A stretch of 64,000 nucleotides of DNA from Phyllostachys edulis (lineage: Eukaryota; Streptophyta; Magnoliopsida; Poales; Poaceae), in the NCBI GenBank assembly GCA_036346405.1, contig CM070548.1, positions 75,398,628-75,462,627 on the forward strand. Direction: 5' to 3'. Made by a program: the position numbers and the translations under genes. Positions 1 to 10,269 of this stretch are shown here, one piece after another. The notes below the pieces were generated by a model. It worked only from the letters and a program-made list of their open reading frames with translations. It searched no databases and had not been told where the DNA came from. Position 1 is the stretch's first letter. Every line of letters starts with the position of its first letter.

Positions 1-2610
1 ACCGTGGAGATTGAACTCCTAGATACGCTGAATCAGTCAAGCTAACATACCCATTGCTAAGCTCTATCTCGGAGTACGTGCTTGGCGACCCAACAAGCAG
101 GGCCTCCTGCTCCTCAGAAGTATGTTGGCCCCAAGGATGCTGCGACAGCTTCCTCAACCTGTCAAGCTCTTCTGCAACTTCCCGCATTGAGGGTCTCTTC
201 TCACCGGACATATCTAGGCACTGCTTTGCTAGCTCCGCCACTTGCTCGATCAACTCAATGCTTTGCTCGCCTTTTATTTGGGCGTCCAGTATCCCATCAA
301 GCCTATTCTCATTTACAGCTTGAAGAAAATGTGCTGAGAGGTTCTTCTCCTCCTCAAGCGCCTGAAGATTCAGTGCCTTTCTACAGGTAAGTAGCTCCAG
401 GAGAACGACACCGAAGCTGTATACGTCGCTCTTATCTGTCAATTTGCAGGTCTGCATGTATTCCGGGTCGAGGTAGCCACAAGTCCCTTGAACAAATGTA
501 ACAAACTGTGCTTCATCTGTCGGAGCCAATGTTGAAGCTCCAAAGTCTGAAACTTTTGCGGTGTAGTTATCATCGATAAGTATGTTTGGTGATTTCACAT
601 CACCATGGATAATTGGAGGTGAAGCCCAAGAATGCAGGTAAGCGAGTGCTTCAGCAGTTTCATGCGCAATCTTCAGACGTATCGCGAAAGAAACGCGTGA
701 TGCATGCTGTCGGCCATGGATAAGTTGGTACAAGGTGCCATTTGGGATGAACTGATAGACTAACATAGGGACTTCCACCTCAAGGCAACAACCATAGATC
801 TTAACAACGTTCCTGTGATTAATCTGGGAGAGAATGAGCATTTCCTTTCCAAACTCTTTCTTCTGTCTCTCATCGATTAACTTGCACTTCTTTATTGCAA
901 CTGTTCTACTGTCTTTCAGAGTGCCCTTGTAGACAGTACCAGTGCCTCCCTTTCCGATGACATTTTGCTCATCGAATTTATTTGTTGCTTCTTCTAGCTC
1001 TTCTTTGGTAAACAACGTGAAGGATAGTCCTTGTTTTGACTTCATTTCCTCGAACAACAAGAGGCCCCCGTGTTGCTTAAAGTACCTCCTTTTTATAGTG
1101 GCAAGGCTCCTTTTTTGGTGGATCATGTAAGCACAAGACATGCTAACTACTAGCACAACTACGCCAATGCTAACACCTGCAACAAGGGGTGTACTTAGAT
1201 TTCAGATATTTAAAAAATCCAACACATGTGTCAGTTTTACTTTTGCAGTTTTAGGGGAAGAACGCTTTAAGGAGAGCAGAGAATGCAGGTGTAGCAAATT
1301 GTTAGCAGCACAGTTTTTTACCATAGCAGATGGTGTAGCAGTTATCGCAAGATCAAATGTAGTCGAGGAACTGAATAAGTAGGTACCGGAGAAAAGACGT
1401 ACCAATTGCAATGTTCACTCCAAGTTGAGATTTCTTCGCCTCGCATGTGCTATTATAAGCGTTGCCTGTTGTCTTGTCAGGGCAAGAACAGTTGAATCCA
1501 CCAGGAGTGTTAATACAGGTACCAGGAACAGAGCACGGGTAGTTGACTCTTTTGTCCTCACACTCGTTAACGTCTGCAAAGGCAAACAAAAACATTTAAC
1601 CGCGCTGGCATCAGGATAAAAATTATGTAAACTGGCAACAAATTACAGCTTGTTGATGAATAAACTGATCAAGTTGAGAGTGTTTTCTTGCAGGATCGAA
1701 GGAAGAAGAGAAGAGACAGACCTTGGCAGCCGTCAGGCAGGTAAGGATTGCCTTCGTACCCTTTGGAGCAGTTGCAGAGGTAACCAGGGCCGTTTCTTGA
1801 GTCGACGCACTCACTGTTGCTACTGACGCACATGTAGGCGGTCGTGTTCTGCTTAGCTTCCCGGCACTTCTCCTTCCCTACCACCCAGTCGAGCACCAGC
1901 GGCACCTTCCCGCCGGTGGACTCCATGAAGTCGCCGGTGGTGACGTACGTGGTGCGGAAATCGAACGCTGCCACCTCGATCAGGACGGCGTAGCTGCATC
2001 GGCTGAAGCCGGCGATCTCCGAGGTGTTGAACTTGTCCTCGAACGAACCCGTGTACGAGTTGACCCCCTTCGGGATGGCCGCCTGGCAGCAGCCCATGCC
2101 GGCGCACGAGCCGTTCTCCAGCCGCTCCACGCTCGGGCACGTGGCCATGCACCCGGTCATGTACTCGGTCTTGTTCACCGCCGAGCTCACGTAGGCGAGC
2201 GAGTTGCACCCGATGACGGTGAACTTGTTGTCCTCGTCGGCCACCCGGAACCACGAGTCAGTGATGTCCCACGCCCAGGTTTTCTTCTCGTTCATCGACC
2301 GGGACGTGTCGTTGTAGCACCAGGAGTTGATCTCGTTGCCGATGCGTGCCTGCCCGCGGTGCAGGGAGATGTGCAGGACCTCGAGGTTCCAACAGAAGGG
2401 CTTATAGTTGCCGGCGGCGGTGAGGTTGCACGTGAGCCCGAAGGTCACGTCGTCCTCGCCCGTGAAGAGGTAGCAGCCGCGGCCGATGCCGAAAGGGTAC
2501 GGGATGTACACGTCGCCGCACCAGCGCTGGCATGTTTCGCTTGGTTGTGCAGCCGCTGATGCAGCTGCCGGCCATACCGAAACGAGTACGGCGATGAACG
2601 AAAGAAGCAT
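1..2610 (-). CDS. Wall-associated receptor kinase (WAK), 3' end cut by the window edge
   Basis: A single-pass plasma-membrane receptor kinase thought to bind cell-wall pectin or its fragments. Three exons are visible on the minus strand: 2610-1722, 1573-1403 and 1176-1, all with GT/AG borders and phases that join cleanly. About 745 residues are present. Order: signal peptide (1-22), GUB_WAK galacturonan-binding domain with the CGDVYIPYPFGIGRGC signature (from about residue 30), cysteine-rich part, EGF-like module (end of exon 1 and exon 2, DVNECED), one membrane helix (355-371), then a Ser/Thr kinase: glycine loop GKGGTGTV (428-435), lysine in VAIKK (449), HGDVKSPN (544-551), DFG (564-566), GTCGYLDPEY. 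The catalytic loop is HGD, not HRD, so it is a non-RD kinase, as in many WAKs. The frame is open to base 1, where it reads LGVQSPR, typical of the extreme C-terminus, so only a few codons are likely missing. No stops or frameshifts, so probably functional. Confidence 0.93.
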
Positions 2611-2619
2611 CTGCTTGCG

Positions 2620-3298
2620 CCTTGAACGGCGAGGTATGCAGGAATTTTGCCTTGCAGCTGCTGGGCTCGCTAGCTCCTGGTATGTTACTCTTCAGGTTAA
2701 GCGTCGAAAATATTTAAGAATGATGCCGAGAGCAATCGCCATTGTTTCATTCAATCAGAACTCGATCACTTGATTAGATATGTAGACGACAGGTCAAAGG
2801 AAGAAGTCTCAAAAGCAGGATTCGAAAAGGATTGACGCGGCAGGACGAGTACTGTTACTCCGTCAAACGAGTGTCCATACTTATTTCGTTGAATAGTACG
2901 GCTTCTGAGCTTCATCAGGAAATGTTTGGCTCCCAAGCATTTGTGCAAGAAGCTGAGAAACTCCATAATGGGATTATTAAATTCCTTTATAAAAAAAATC
3001 CCACAAGCAAGATTCTACCCCAAGGACCATGAAGATGAGATATGCCACTTGTCTGAAAGCACAAATAGGTTCAGTCCGCAAGATGTGTTGCCGCAAGGAT
3101 GTAACTGTTTTGCAGTACTGTTTCAAGTTTCAACCAGATGCGGCGTACAAGGAAAACAAAGGGATACTACTTGAGCTAGTTACTTTCGCACGAGCCGCCC
3201 AATGTTCAAGATTTCAGATACTGTTTGGTTGTCTGGTGACGCATACTTTGTTGAAATTTTGCTCAAACAGTTTGCTTTTCCAGTTCTTCCGAAATTAG
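2620..3298. other. WAK 5' flank, no gene seen
   Basis: AT-rich upstream region of the WAK gene. Only short unrelated reading frames occur; I recognise no gene, MITE termini or long repeat. It should hold the WAK promoter. Confidence 0.5.
2711..2717 (-). promoter_or_regulatory. Possible TATA-like element of the WAK gene
   Basis: TTAAATA on the minus strand lies about 100 bp upstream of the WAK start codon, a plausible TATA distance for a short leader. Seen by eye only. Confidence 0.3.
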
Positions 3299-3299
3299 C

Positions 3300-4157
3300 A
3301 GGCAGCTGCGGAAACATCGATGTCGACTACAGATGATACATATCCATCACACACAATGGGTATATATGGTCCGTGCACGCTAAGGTATTGACTTTTTCGC
3401 CATTCCGAGAAATTTACCACAGGCTCCACAAGTCGGCCTCCCTTCATTGGAGTGCTGAGAATTGCTGCTGTTGTTGTTACGTGGAGGTCCTCCTGTGCCG
3501 CTCTGCCGCGGCCACGACCATGGCCACGGTTGTGGTTGCTGTTCAGCCAACAACCTTGATTGTTGTTGTTGCACAACACAAGATTAGCTGAGCCGTCGCT
3601 CTGGAGAGAAGAGTTGTTGTACGCAAGCCGCATCTCATGATTAAGCAGATGCACATACTACCTCCGTTTTTTAATATCTGACGCCAGCTAGCTTCAATCC
3701 TGCTTGGCCAACGTCATTTAAACAAATACGGAGGGAGTACAACTCATTAAGGGACACATCATCGGGTCTGGTGGTGATAGAAGTCACCAGGGGATCATAC
3801 TCCGAATCCAATCCTGCGAGGGTATACGTGAGCACTTCATCTTGTCGAAGTGGCTGGCCAATCGAGGCCAACGCAGCAAGTTTCTCCATCTTGGTGAAGT
3901 ACTCTGATGGGTTCTTCTTTCTTGCGCATGTTCGCCTTCTGTCGCCGGATTTGCATGATCTTGTTTCGTGAACCCGAAGAGAATGAGTTCTAGCGTGGAC
4001 GAGACCTCGTGAGGTATTGAGGAAGAGAACTTGCGCCAAAAACTCCTTCGACAAGGAGCCTAGTACGACACTAAGGACGAGTTGGTACTGCAGCAGCAGC
4101 AGCAGCAGACTGCAGGGCGTCGGAAGTGGCAGCGCTCAGTGACGGTGAGGTCGACAT
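3300..4157 (-). pseudogene. Ty1/copia gag remnant, internally deleted and split by a MITE
   Basis: Nucleocapsid (gag) gene of a copia retrotransposon, which would package the element RNA. The start codon is at 4157-4155, just after the primer site; the first frame reads MSTSPSLSAATSDALQSA and soon stops. A later frame (about 4054-3740) has the UBN2-type gag motif GQPLRQDEVLTYTLAGLDSE. The gene resumes left of a Stowaway insertion with HLLNHEMRLAYNN and then a glycine/arginine-rich segment and a decayed zinc knuckle (RPTCGACGK). Part of the gag N-terminal half is missing, and protease, integrase and RT are not visible further left, so this is a dead fragment. The left limit is approximate. Confidence 0.8.
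3658..3737. mobile_element. Stowaway-like MITE (80 bp) inside the gag remnant
   Basis: Tc1/Mariner-type miniature element. Both ends carry the Stowaway hallmark: left CTACCTCCGTTTTTTAATAT and, inverted on the right, CTCCCTCCGTATTTGTTTAA; the match continues for about 26 bp. It is flanked by the TA target duplication at 3656-3657 and 3738-3739. At 80 bp it is short for the family and has no coding capacity. It interrupts a tyrosine codon of the host gag. Confidence 0.88.
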
Positions 4158-4173
4158 CGCGGTAGAGCTTTAT

Positions 4174-4186
4174 GGATGTGATACCA
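4174..4186 (-). promoter_or_regulatory. Primer binding site (tRNA-iMet type) of the copia remnant
   Basis: TGGTATCACATCC on the minus strand starts directly after the LTR terminal CA and resembles the usual copia primer site complementary to initiator methionine tRNA. It fixes the LTR/internal border at 4187/4186. Confidence 0.75.
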
Positions 4187-4297
4187 TGTAAAAGCTAAAC
4201 TAGCAGATTGATTTGGGTAACAATGTCGCATACCAAACAGGGCAGAGACTCCTAGTTTATATAGCACACAATACAATTGCCGGATCGGATACAGCTC
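4187..4297 (-). mobile_element. 3' part of a copia LTR, cut by a gypsy insertion
   Basis: The minus-strand sequence ends TTTTACA right at the primer site, giving the LTR end. It carries a TATA-like CTATATAAACT near 4255-4263. At 4297/4298 it is interrupted by the terminal TGTTGACG of a gypsy LTR; the rest of this LTR is not found on the far side, because the gypsy element itself is truncated. Confidence 0.7.
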
Positions 4298-4540
4298 TGT
4301 TGACGCCAAAAATCAACACACAGGGTCGCGGAGGACCGGAATGCTTCACTTTCGTAGAAGTGCACGATCAGTTTTCAAGCAAACTAGCAAAGATAATAAC
4401 TCTTCAATTACGGCAAAGAACCGGCTGTTTTACAAGCAAGAACAGCAAAGGACTAAACCTAGATGCGAAAAAGGAGATAAAAAGTAGATGCAGGTTGTAT
4501 TGTTCGATTGGATGATCCTTACAATCGGCCGTGACCCTTG

Positions 4541-4550
4541 TCTATTTAAA
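4541..4550 (-). promoter_or_regulatory. TATA-like box of the gypsy LTR
   Basis: TTTAAATAGA on the minus strand, about 245 bp before the LTR 3' end, is where a U3/R border TATA box would be expected. Confidence 0.45.
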
Positions 4551-4859
4551 GGGCGACAGGCCTTAGCCGTAATAGCTTAGGACTCCTAAACCGAATCAAT
4601 ATTGCAGATATGATTTGATTATAACCTGAACTGATTTTACAGATATGATTCGGTTATAATCTCTAAATCTTCTATACTTGAAAGATCTTTCCTTTTCGGT
4701 CACGTAAGTTCCCTTAAGGAGCTTCTGGAAGGAGATCTTGGAGGCTTGGTAAGAAGTCTCCGTGGGAAGTCCACCTAGAGGTCTAGTGATGGAGGTCTTG
4801 GACGTCTTTGATTAAACTGCGCCAAAGCTCTGGGAAGGTCTTGGATGGCCGCGGTGAAA

Positions 4860-7640
4860 TCACGTAGTGCTCCTGAGGAGGTCTTGGGCGGCTCAGTTGA
4901 AGGCGCGCAAGTCCTCCTAGAGAAGTCCTGGGCGGCCCTAATTAAGCCACGTGAGCGCCCTTGAGGAGGTCCTGGGCGGCTCGGATGACGGCGCGCAAGT
5001 CCTCCTGGAGAGGTCCTGGGCGGCCCTGATTAAGCCACGTGAGCGCCCTTGAGGAGGCCCTGAGCGGCTCGCATGAAGGCGCGCAAGTCCTCCTGGAGAG
5101 GTCCTGGGCGGCCCAGATTAAACCACATGAGCGCCCTTGAGAGGTCTGGCGGCTCGGATGAAAGCGCGCAAGTCCTCTGGGCGAGTCTTGGCGGCCACGA
5201 CAGCCACGTGGCGCCCTTGAGGAGGTCTGGCGGCTCGGATGAAGGCGCGCAAGTCCTCCTAGAGAAGTCTTGTGCGGCCCTGATTAAGCCACGTGAGCGC
5301 CCATGAGGAGGTCCTGGGTGGCTCGGATGAAGGCGCGCAAGTTATCCTGGAGAGGTCGTGGGCGGCCCTAATTAAGCCACGTGAGTGTCCTTGAGGAGGT
5401 TCGGCGGCTCGGATGAAGGCGCGTAAGTCCTCCTGGAGAGGTCCTGGGCGGCCCTGATTAAGCCACGTGAGCGCCCTTGAGGAGGTCCTAGGCGGCTCGT
5501 ATGAAGGTGCGCAAGTCCTCCTGGAGAGGTCGTGGGCGGCCCTGATTAAGCCACGTGAGCGCCTTCGACGAGGTCATGGGCGGCTGGGATGAAGGCGCCC
5601 AAGTCCTCCTGGAGAGGTCCTGGGCGGCCCTGATTAAGCCACGTGAGCGCCCTTGAGGAGGTCATGGGCGGCTCGGATGAAGGCGCGCAAGTCCTCCTAG
5701 AGAGGTCTGGCGGCCCTGATTAAGCCACGTGAGCGCCCTTGAGGAGGTCATGGGCGGCTCGGATGAAGCGCGCAAGTCCTCCTAGAGAGGTCTTGGGTGG
5801 CCTGATTAAGCCACGTGGCGCCCTTGAGGAGGTCTGGGCGACCTGATTAAGCCACGTGGCGCCCTTGAGGAGGTCTTGGCGGCTCGGATGAAGGCGCGCA
5901 AGTCCTCCTAGAGAGGTCTTGGCGGCCTGATTAAGCCACGTGGCGCCCTTGAGGAGGTCTTGGCGGCTCGGATGAAGGCGCAAGTCCTCCTAGAGAGGTC
6001 TTGGCTGCCTCGATTAAGCCACGTGGCGCCTTGAGGAGGTCTGGGCGGCTCGAATGGCGCGCAAGTCCTTGGAGAGGAGGTCTCGATTAAGCCACGCGAG
6101 CACCCTTGAGGAGGTCCGGTGGCTTGGATGAAGGCGCAAGTCCTCTGGAGAGGTCTAGTGATGGAGGTCTTGGACGTCTTTGATTGCTACCAAAGCCGGG
6201 AAGGTCTTGATGGCGCGGTGAAATAAGAGGTCACGTGAGCAAGTCCTCCTGAGGAGGTCTGGCGGCTTGGATGCGCCTTGAGGAGGTCCTGGCGGATGAA
6301 GTCCTCTGGAGAGGTCTTGCGGCCTTGATTAAGCCACGTGGCGCCCTTGAGGAGGTCTGGCGGCTCGGATGGCGCGCAAGTCCTCTGGAGAGGTCCTGGC
6401 GGCCACGATTAAGCCACGTGGCGCCCTTGAGGAGGTCTGGCGGCTCGGATGAAGGCGCGCAAGTCCTCTGGAGAGGTCTGGCGGCCCTGATTAAGCCACG
6501 TGGCGCCCTTGAGGAGGTCTGGCGGCTCGGATGAAGGCGCTTGAAGTCCTCTGGAGAGGTCTGGCGGCCTGATTAAGCCACGTGGCGCCCTTGAGGAGGT
6601 CATGGGCGGCTCGGATGAAGGCGCGCAAGTCCTCTGGAGAGGTCTTGGTGGCCTGATTAAGCCACGTGGCGCCCTTGAGGAGGTCTGGCGGCTCGGATGA
6701 AGCGCGCAAGTCCTCTGGAGAGGTCTGGCGGCCACGATTAAGCCACGAGCGCCCTTGAGGAGATCTGGGCGGCTTCGGATGAAGGCGCGCAAGTCCTCTG
6801 GAGAGGTCTGGCGGCCCGATTAAGCGCGTGGCGCCTTGAGGAGATCTTGGCGGCTCGGATGCGCGCAAGTCCTCCTAGAGAGGTCCTGGCGCCAAGTCCT
6901 CCTAGAGAGGTCTGGGCGGCCTGATGAAGGCGCAAGTCCTCTGGAGAGGTGGCGCCCGAGAGGTCATGAGGAGGTCCTGGCGGCTCGGATGGCGCGCAAG
7001 TCCTCTGGAGAGGTCTTGGCGGCCCCGATTAAGCCACGTGAGCGCCACGTGAGGTCCTAGGAGGGAGGATGAAGGCGGCGCAAGTCCTCCCGAGATGCCC
7101 CGATTAAGCGCGGAGCGCTTTCGACGAGGTCATGGGCGGCTGGGATGAAGGCGCCAAGTCCTCTGGAGAGGTCTGGCGGCCCCGATTAAGCCACGTGGCG
7201 CCCTTGAGGAGGTCATGGGCGGCTCGGATGAAGCGCGCAAGTCCTCTGGAGAGGTCTTGGGTGGCCCCGATTAAACCACGGAGTGCCCTTGAGGAGGTCT
7301 GGGCGGCGGCTTCGGATGAAGCGCGCAAGTTCTCTGGAGAGGTCTGGACGGCCCTGATTAAGCCACGTGAGCGCCTTTGAAGAGGTCCTGGGCGGCTCGG
7401 ATGAAGACGCGCAAGTCCTCCTGGAGAGGTCTTGGGCGGCCCTGATTAAGCCACGTGAGCGCCCTTGAAGAGGTCCTGGGCGGCTCGGATGAAGACGCGC
7501 AAGACCTCCTAGAGAGGTCTTGGGCAGCCCTGATTGAGACGCGCAGCGCTCCTAAAGAGGTCTTGAGCGGCCCTGCTGGAGGTGCGCAAGTACTCCTGAG
7601 GAGGTCTTGAACGGCTGTGATTAAGCCGCGTAGCGCTCCT
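4860..7640. repeat. Tandem array of an ~88-bp unit inside the gypsy LTR
   Basis: Roughly 30 head-to-tail copies. Key blocks in each unit: GAGGAGGTCCTGGGCGGCTC, GGATGAAGGCGCGCAAGTCC, GAGAGGTCCTGGGCGGCC and TGATTAAGCCACGTGAGCGC. Copies at 4860-5760 and 7370-7520 are near full length; those at about 5760-7330 are shortened by many small losses (for example TCCTGGGCGG to TCTGGCGG). Each unit is a two-part duplication, since GAGG(T)CCTGGGCGGC occurs twice per unit. Short reading frames on both strands across the array are by-products of the repeat. Copy number estimated by eye. Confidence 0.92.
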
Positions 7641-8065
7641 GAGGAGGTCTTGAGCGGCTCTGATTTTCTCCAGGGGAGGTCTTTAACGGTTGAGATTGAA
7701 GCGCACTAGATTCCCTGGGAGGACCACACTGGTTGAGATTGCAACGCGTTGAACTCCTAGGGAGGACCCCGATGATTGGGATGGAGGCACACTGATCTCG
7801 TGGAGGTCCGTGGCAGCTTTGCGGAGAACACCCCTTCTGGCCATTTGCAAAGACCACCCTCCAGATCTCCTCAGGAGGTCTTTGTGGATGTTTTCCAGAA
7901 CCAATCAGGATGTCCCCTGGGACCTTCCCGTAGGTCTTTGAAGCCGATCTGCATTCTATTCAAACGAAATGTTAGGTGAACCAGCGGTAATTTTAAACTC
8001 TCACCGTTGAACCAATCAGCCTTGTAATGGCTATCGTAGGTGTCAAATCTTGTCGTCAACATATG

Positions 8066-8083
8066 CCCCCCTGTTTTTTTGGT
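8066..8083 (-). other. Polypurine tract of the gypsy element
   Basis: On the minus strand an A-rich then G-rich run (AAAAAAACAGGGGGG) sits 3-5 bases before the LTR start. It would prime plus-strand DNA synthesis. Its position between the pol stop (8210) and the LTR agrees with a 3' LTR. Confidence 0.7.
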
Positions 8084-8209
8084 AAAACAAGCATGTTTGC
8101 TAAAAAAAACAATAATCTCTTCAATGTCACTTCAGGACGATGATTAAACATCGGCCACAAGTACGTTTCTCAGGACGATGATAAACAACTCACCGGCCAT
8201 TTGTGTCTT

Positions 8210-9942
8210 TTAAGCATCTTGCCAAACACTCGGATAGTATCTTTTCAAATACTTGCCATTAAGAGCTTTAGGCAGTTTTCCTCCCTGTAAACATTGTACC
8301 ATATAAGAATTTCCAGGAACGATCTCTACCACCTTATATGGTCCTTCCCAATTCGGAGATCACTTCCCAAACTTATTATCTTTTGATCCAATAGGTAAAA
8401 TCGTCTTCCAAACTAAGTCCCCTATTTGAAACGATTTTTCCTTCACTTTCTTATTGTAGGCCTTGGCTACCCTTACCTTATCCTTTTCAATTTCCCTCAA
8501 AGCTTTTAACCTCTTATCTGCAACTTCATCTATCTTATCCATCATCAAGTTATGGTAATCTACGGCCGACAAATCATTCTGCCTGGCCAATCTAAGGGCA
8601 CCCAGATTCACCTCAATAGGTAGAACGGCCTCTTGTCCATACACTAGTTCAAACGGTGTTACCTTTGTAGCACTATGCTTAGATATACGATGAGCCCATA
8701 ACGCCTCAGATAACACTTCATGCCACCTCTTAGGATGCTCCTCTATCTTTTTCTTGATGATCTTAATTCAAGGTCTTATTACTTGACTCGGTCTAACCAT
8801 TGGCCTGAGCATAATAAGGTGAGGAATTAAGGAGTTTGATTCTAAATGATTCGGTGAATTCTCGTACTTGATGAGACATGAAAGATGAACCTCGATCCGT
8901 AGTTAACGTTTGTGGTATGTCGAATCTATGAATAATATGCTCCAAAATAAAACTAATCACCTCCTTATGTGTCATGTTTTTAAGAGAAACAGCTTCTGTC
9001 CACTTCGTAAAATAATCAGTGGCTACTAAAACAAAACGATGACCTTTAGAAGATGTAGGGTGTACCTGGCCGATGAAATCCAAACCCCAACCACGGAACG
9101 GCCACGGCTTAATAATAGGATGCAACATAGCAGCGGGTGTTAATTGCACATCACCAAACCTTTGACATGACTCACACCCTTTATAATATCTAAAGCAGTT
9201 CTCTAACATAGTCGGCCAATAGAAGCCAGCTCTTCTTAATAACCACTTCATCTTATGAGCCGACTGATGTGTACCGCATATACCTTCATGCACCTCACCC
9301 ATGGCAACTTTAGATTGATCCGAACCTAAACATTTTAAAAGTAACCCATCTATAGTTCGGCGATACAACTCCCCATCAAGCAAAATATACTTTATAGCTT
9401 GCCGCCGAAGTTTTCTATCAACGTTTTGACTAGGGTTCTCTAAATAACTAATTAGAGGTCTTCTCCAGTCATTAGGTTCGGCTAAACTTAATGCTTTCAA
9501 AGCATCCGAACTGCCATCATGTTGTTCGGCTATGCAAATTATAGCATTTCCCAGCATCGGTTTTTCTATCATAAACAATCTACCTCTTTTAACTTGATAA
9601 CCAGATGCTTGCTGTGCTAAATCATTTGCCCTAATATTCTCCTTTCTAGCAACATGGTTAATAGTAAAATCATCTAAAGTTGCTATTATTTCCAAACATT
9701 TCTCCAAATACATATTCAAAGATCCATCAAAGCACTGGTAATTCCTAGAAACTTGTTGCACAACTAATAAAGAATCACCAAATGCCTCTATATTCTTTAC
9801 ACCCATGGACTCTAAAATTTGTAGTTCCAACAAAAGGGCTTCGTACTCGGTTTGATTATTGGTGCAAATATATTATAGGCGAACCGATATTTCAGAAACA
9901 AGACCTCTAGGTGAAATTAAAACAATGCCAACACGGTGCTGC
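8210..9942 (-). pseudogene. Ty3/gypsy pol remnant: RNase H and integrase, with stops and a frameshift
   Basis: C-terminal half of a gypsy polyprotein. The longest open part (9833-8793, 346 aa) has the RNase H tail (FGDSLLVV, then NHVARKENIRANDLA), the integrase HHCC zinc finger (H189/H193, C220/C223) and the catalytic core (GLDFIG with D252, TTDRGSSF with D313). The TAG at 8793-8795 falls just after YYAQANG, before the catalytic glutamate. A one-base insertion near 8768 changes frame; a second open part (8716-8363) has the end of the core and LVYGQEAVLPIEVNLG, then a TGA (8360-8362), then the C-terminal region to the natural stop at 8210. Another stop (near 9880) lies in RNase H. Homology ends near 9942, within RNase H; RT, protease, gag and the 5' LTR are missing. 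Confidence 0.88.
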
Positions 9943-10071
9943 TGCAGATGCGGCTGATGTGGTAGGCAAGGTAGCATTTGTGGCTGCATTTGCAGTCAGT
10001 GGTGCATGTGGGGCGGTCTACGGACATTCCGCACGAATTGGTGTTGGCAGCAGAGGGATTTGTAGGTCCTG

Positions 10072-10247
10072 CTAGCCCGCAATACAACGCCTCCTCAGTT
10101 TGGCGGGTTTGGTGGCATGCCACATTGCAACATGCTAGCACGCAATGCAACGCCTCCTCAGCTTACTAGTCATTAGTTAGTACTTGTAGTTAGTACATTG
10201 CAACATGCTAGACCGCAATGCAACGCCTCCTCAGCTTACTAGTCATT
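10072..10247. repeat. Direct duplication, ~51-bp unit, two copies plus a partial third
   Basis: ATTGCAACATGCTAG-CGCAATGCAACGCCTCCTCAG-CTTACTAGTCATT occurs at 10124-10174 and 10197-10247 (offset 73 bp), and a partial copy (CGCAATACAACGCCTCCTCAG) at about 10078-10098. The spacer holds two TTAGTTAGTAC-like motifs. No gene is recognised here. Confidence 0.75.
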
Positions 10248-10269
10248 GCAGCATGCAACATGCAGCTTC

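Larger units (their letters stand above)
4298..8061 (-). mobile_element. 3' LTR of a Ty3/gypsy element, 3.76 kb, packed with tandem repeats
   Basis: Both borders are clear. On the plus strand it begins TGTTGACGCC (4298) and ends CGTCAACA (8061), a perfect 8-bp terminal inverted repeat with TG...CA ends. The right border abuts a C-rich run that on the minus strand is the polypurine tract of the element, and the broken integrase gene follows. The minus-strand start TGTTGACGACAAGATTTGAC is of a type known from rice gypsy LTRs. The 3'-terminal part (4298-4700) carries a TATA-like box; the middle (about 4700-7640) is an 88-bp repeat array. A 3.76-kb LTR is long for this class. The 5-bp flank on the left is AGCTC; the other flank is lost. 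Confidence 0.88.
4298..9942 (-). mobile_element. Truncated Ty3/gypsy retrotransposon inserted in a copia LTR
   Basis: The unit comprises the broken pol (8210-9942), a 150-bp 3' untranslated stretch, the polypurine tract and the repeat-bearing 3' LTR. It interrupts the copia LTR at 4297/4298. The right end is a deletion or rearrangement point, because beyond about 9942 the sequence is unrelated and neither the gypsy 5' half nor the copia LTR remainder follows. Confidence 0.82.

Noticed and set aside
5073..7380. Several frames of 70-130 codons on both strands (rich in Gly, Arg, Ser, Pro)
   Set aside because: They are translations of the 88-bp repeat in different frames, changing with each small indel; no domain.
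4860..7640. Regular repeat array that might be a CRISPR-like or satellite locus
   Set aside because: Units are contiguous with no unique spacers, and both LTR borders enclose the array, so it is part of a retrotransposon LTR.
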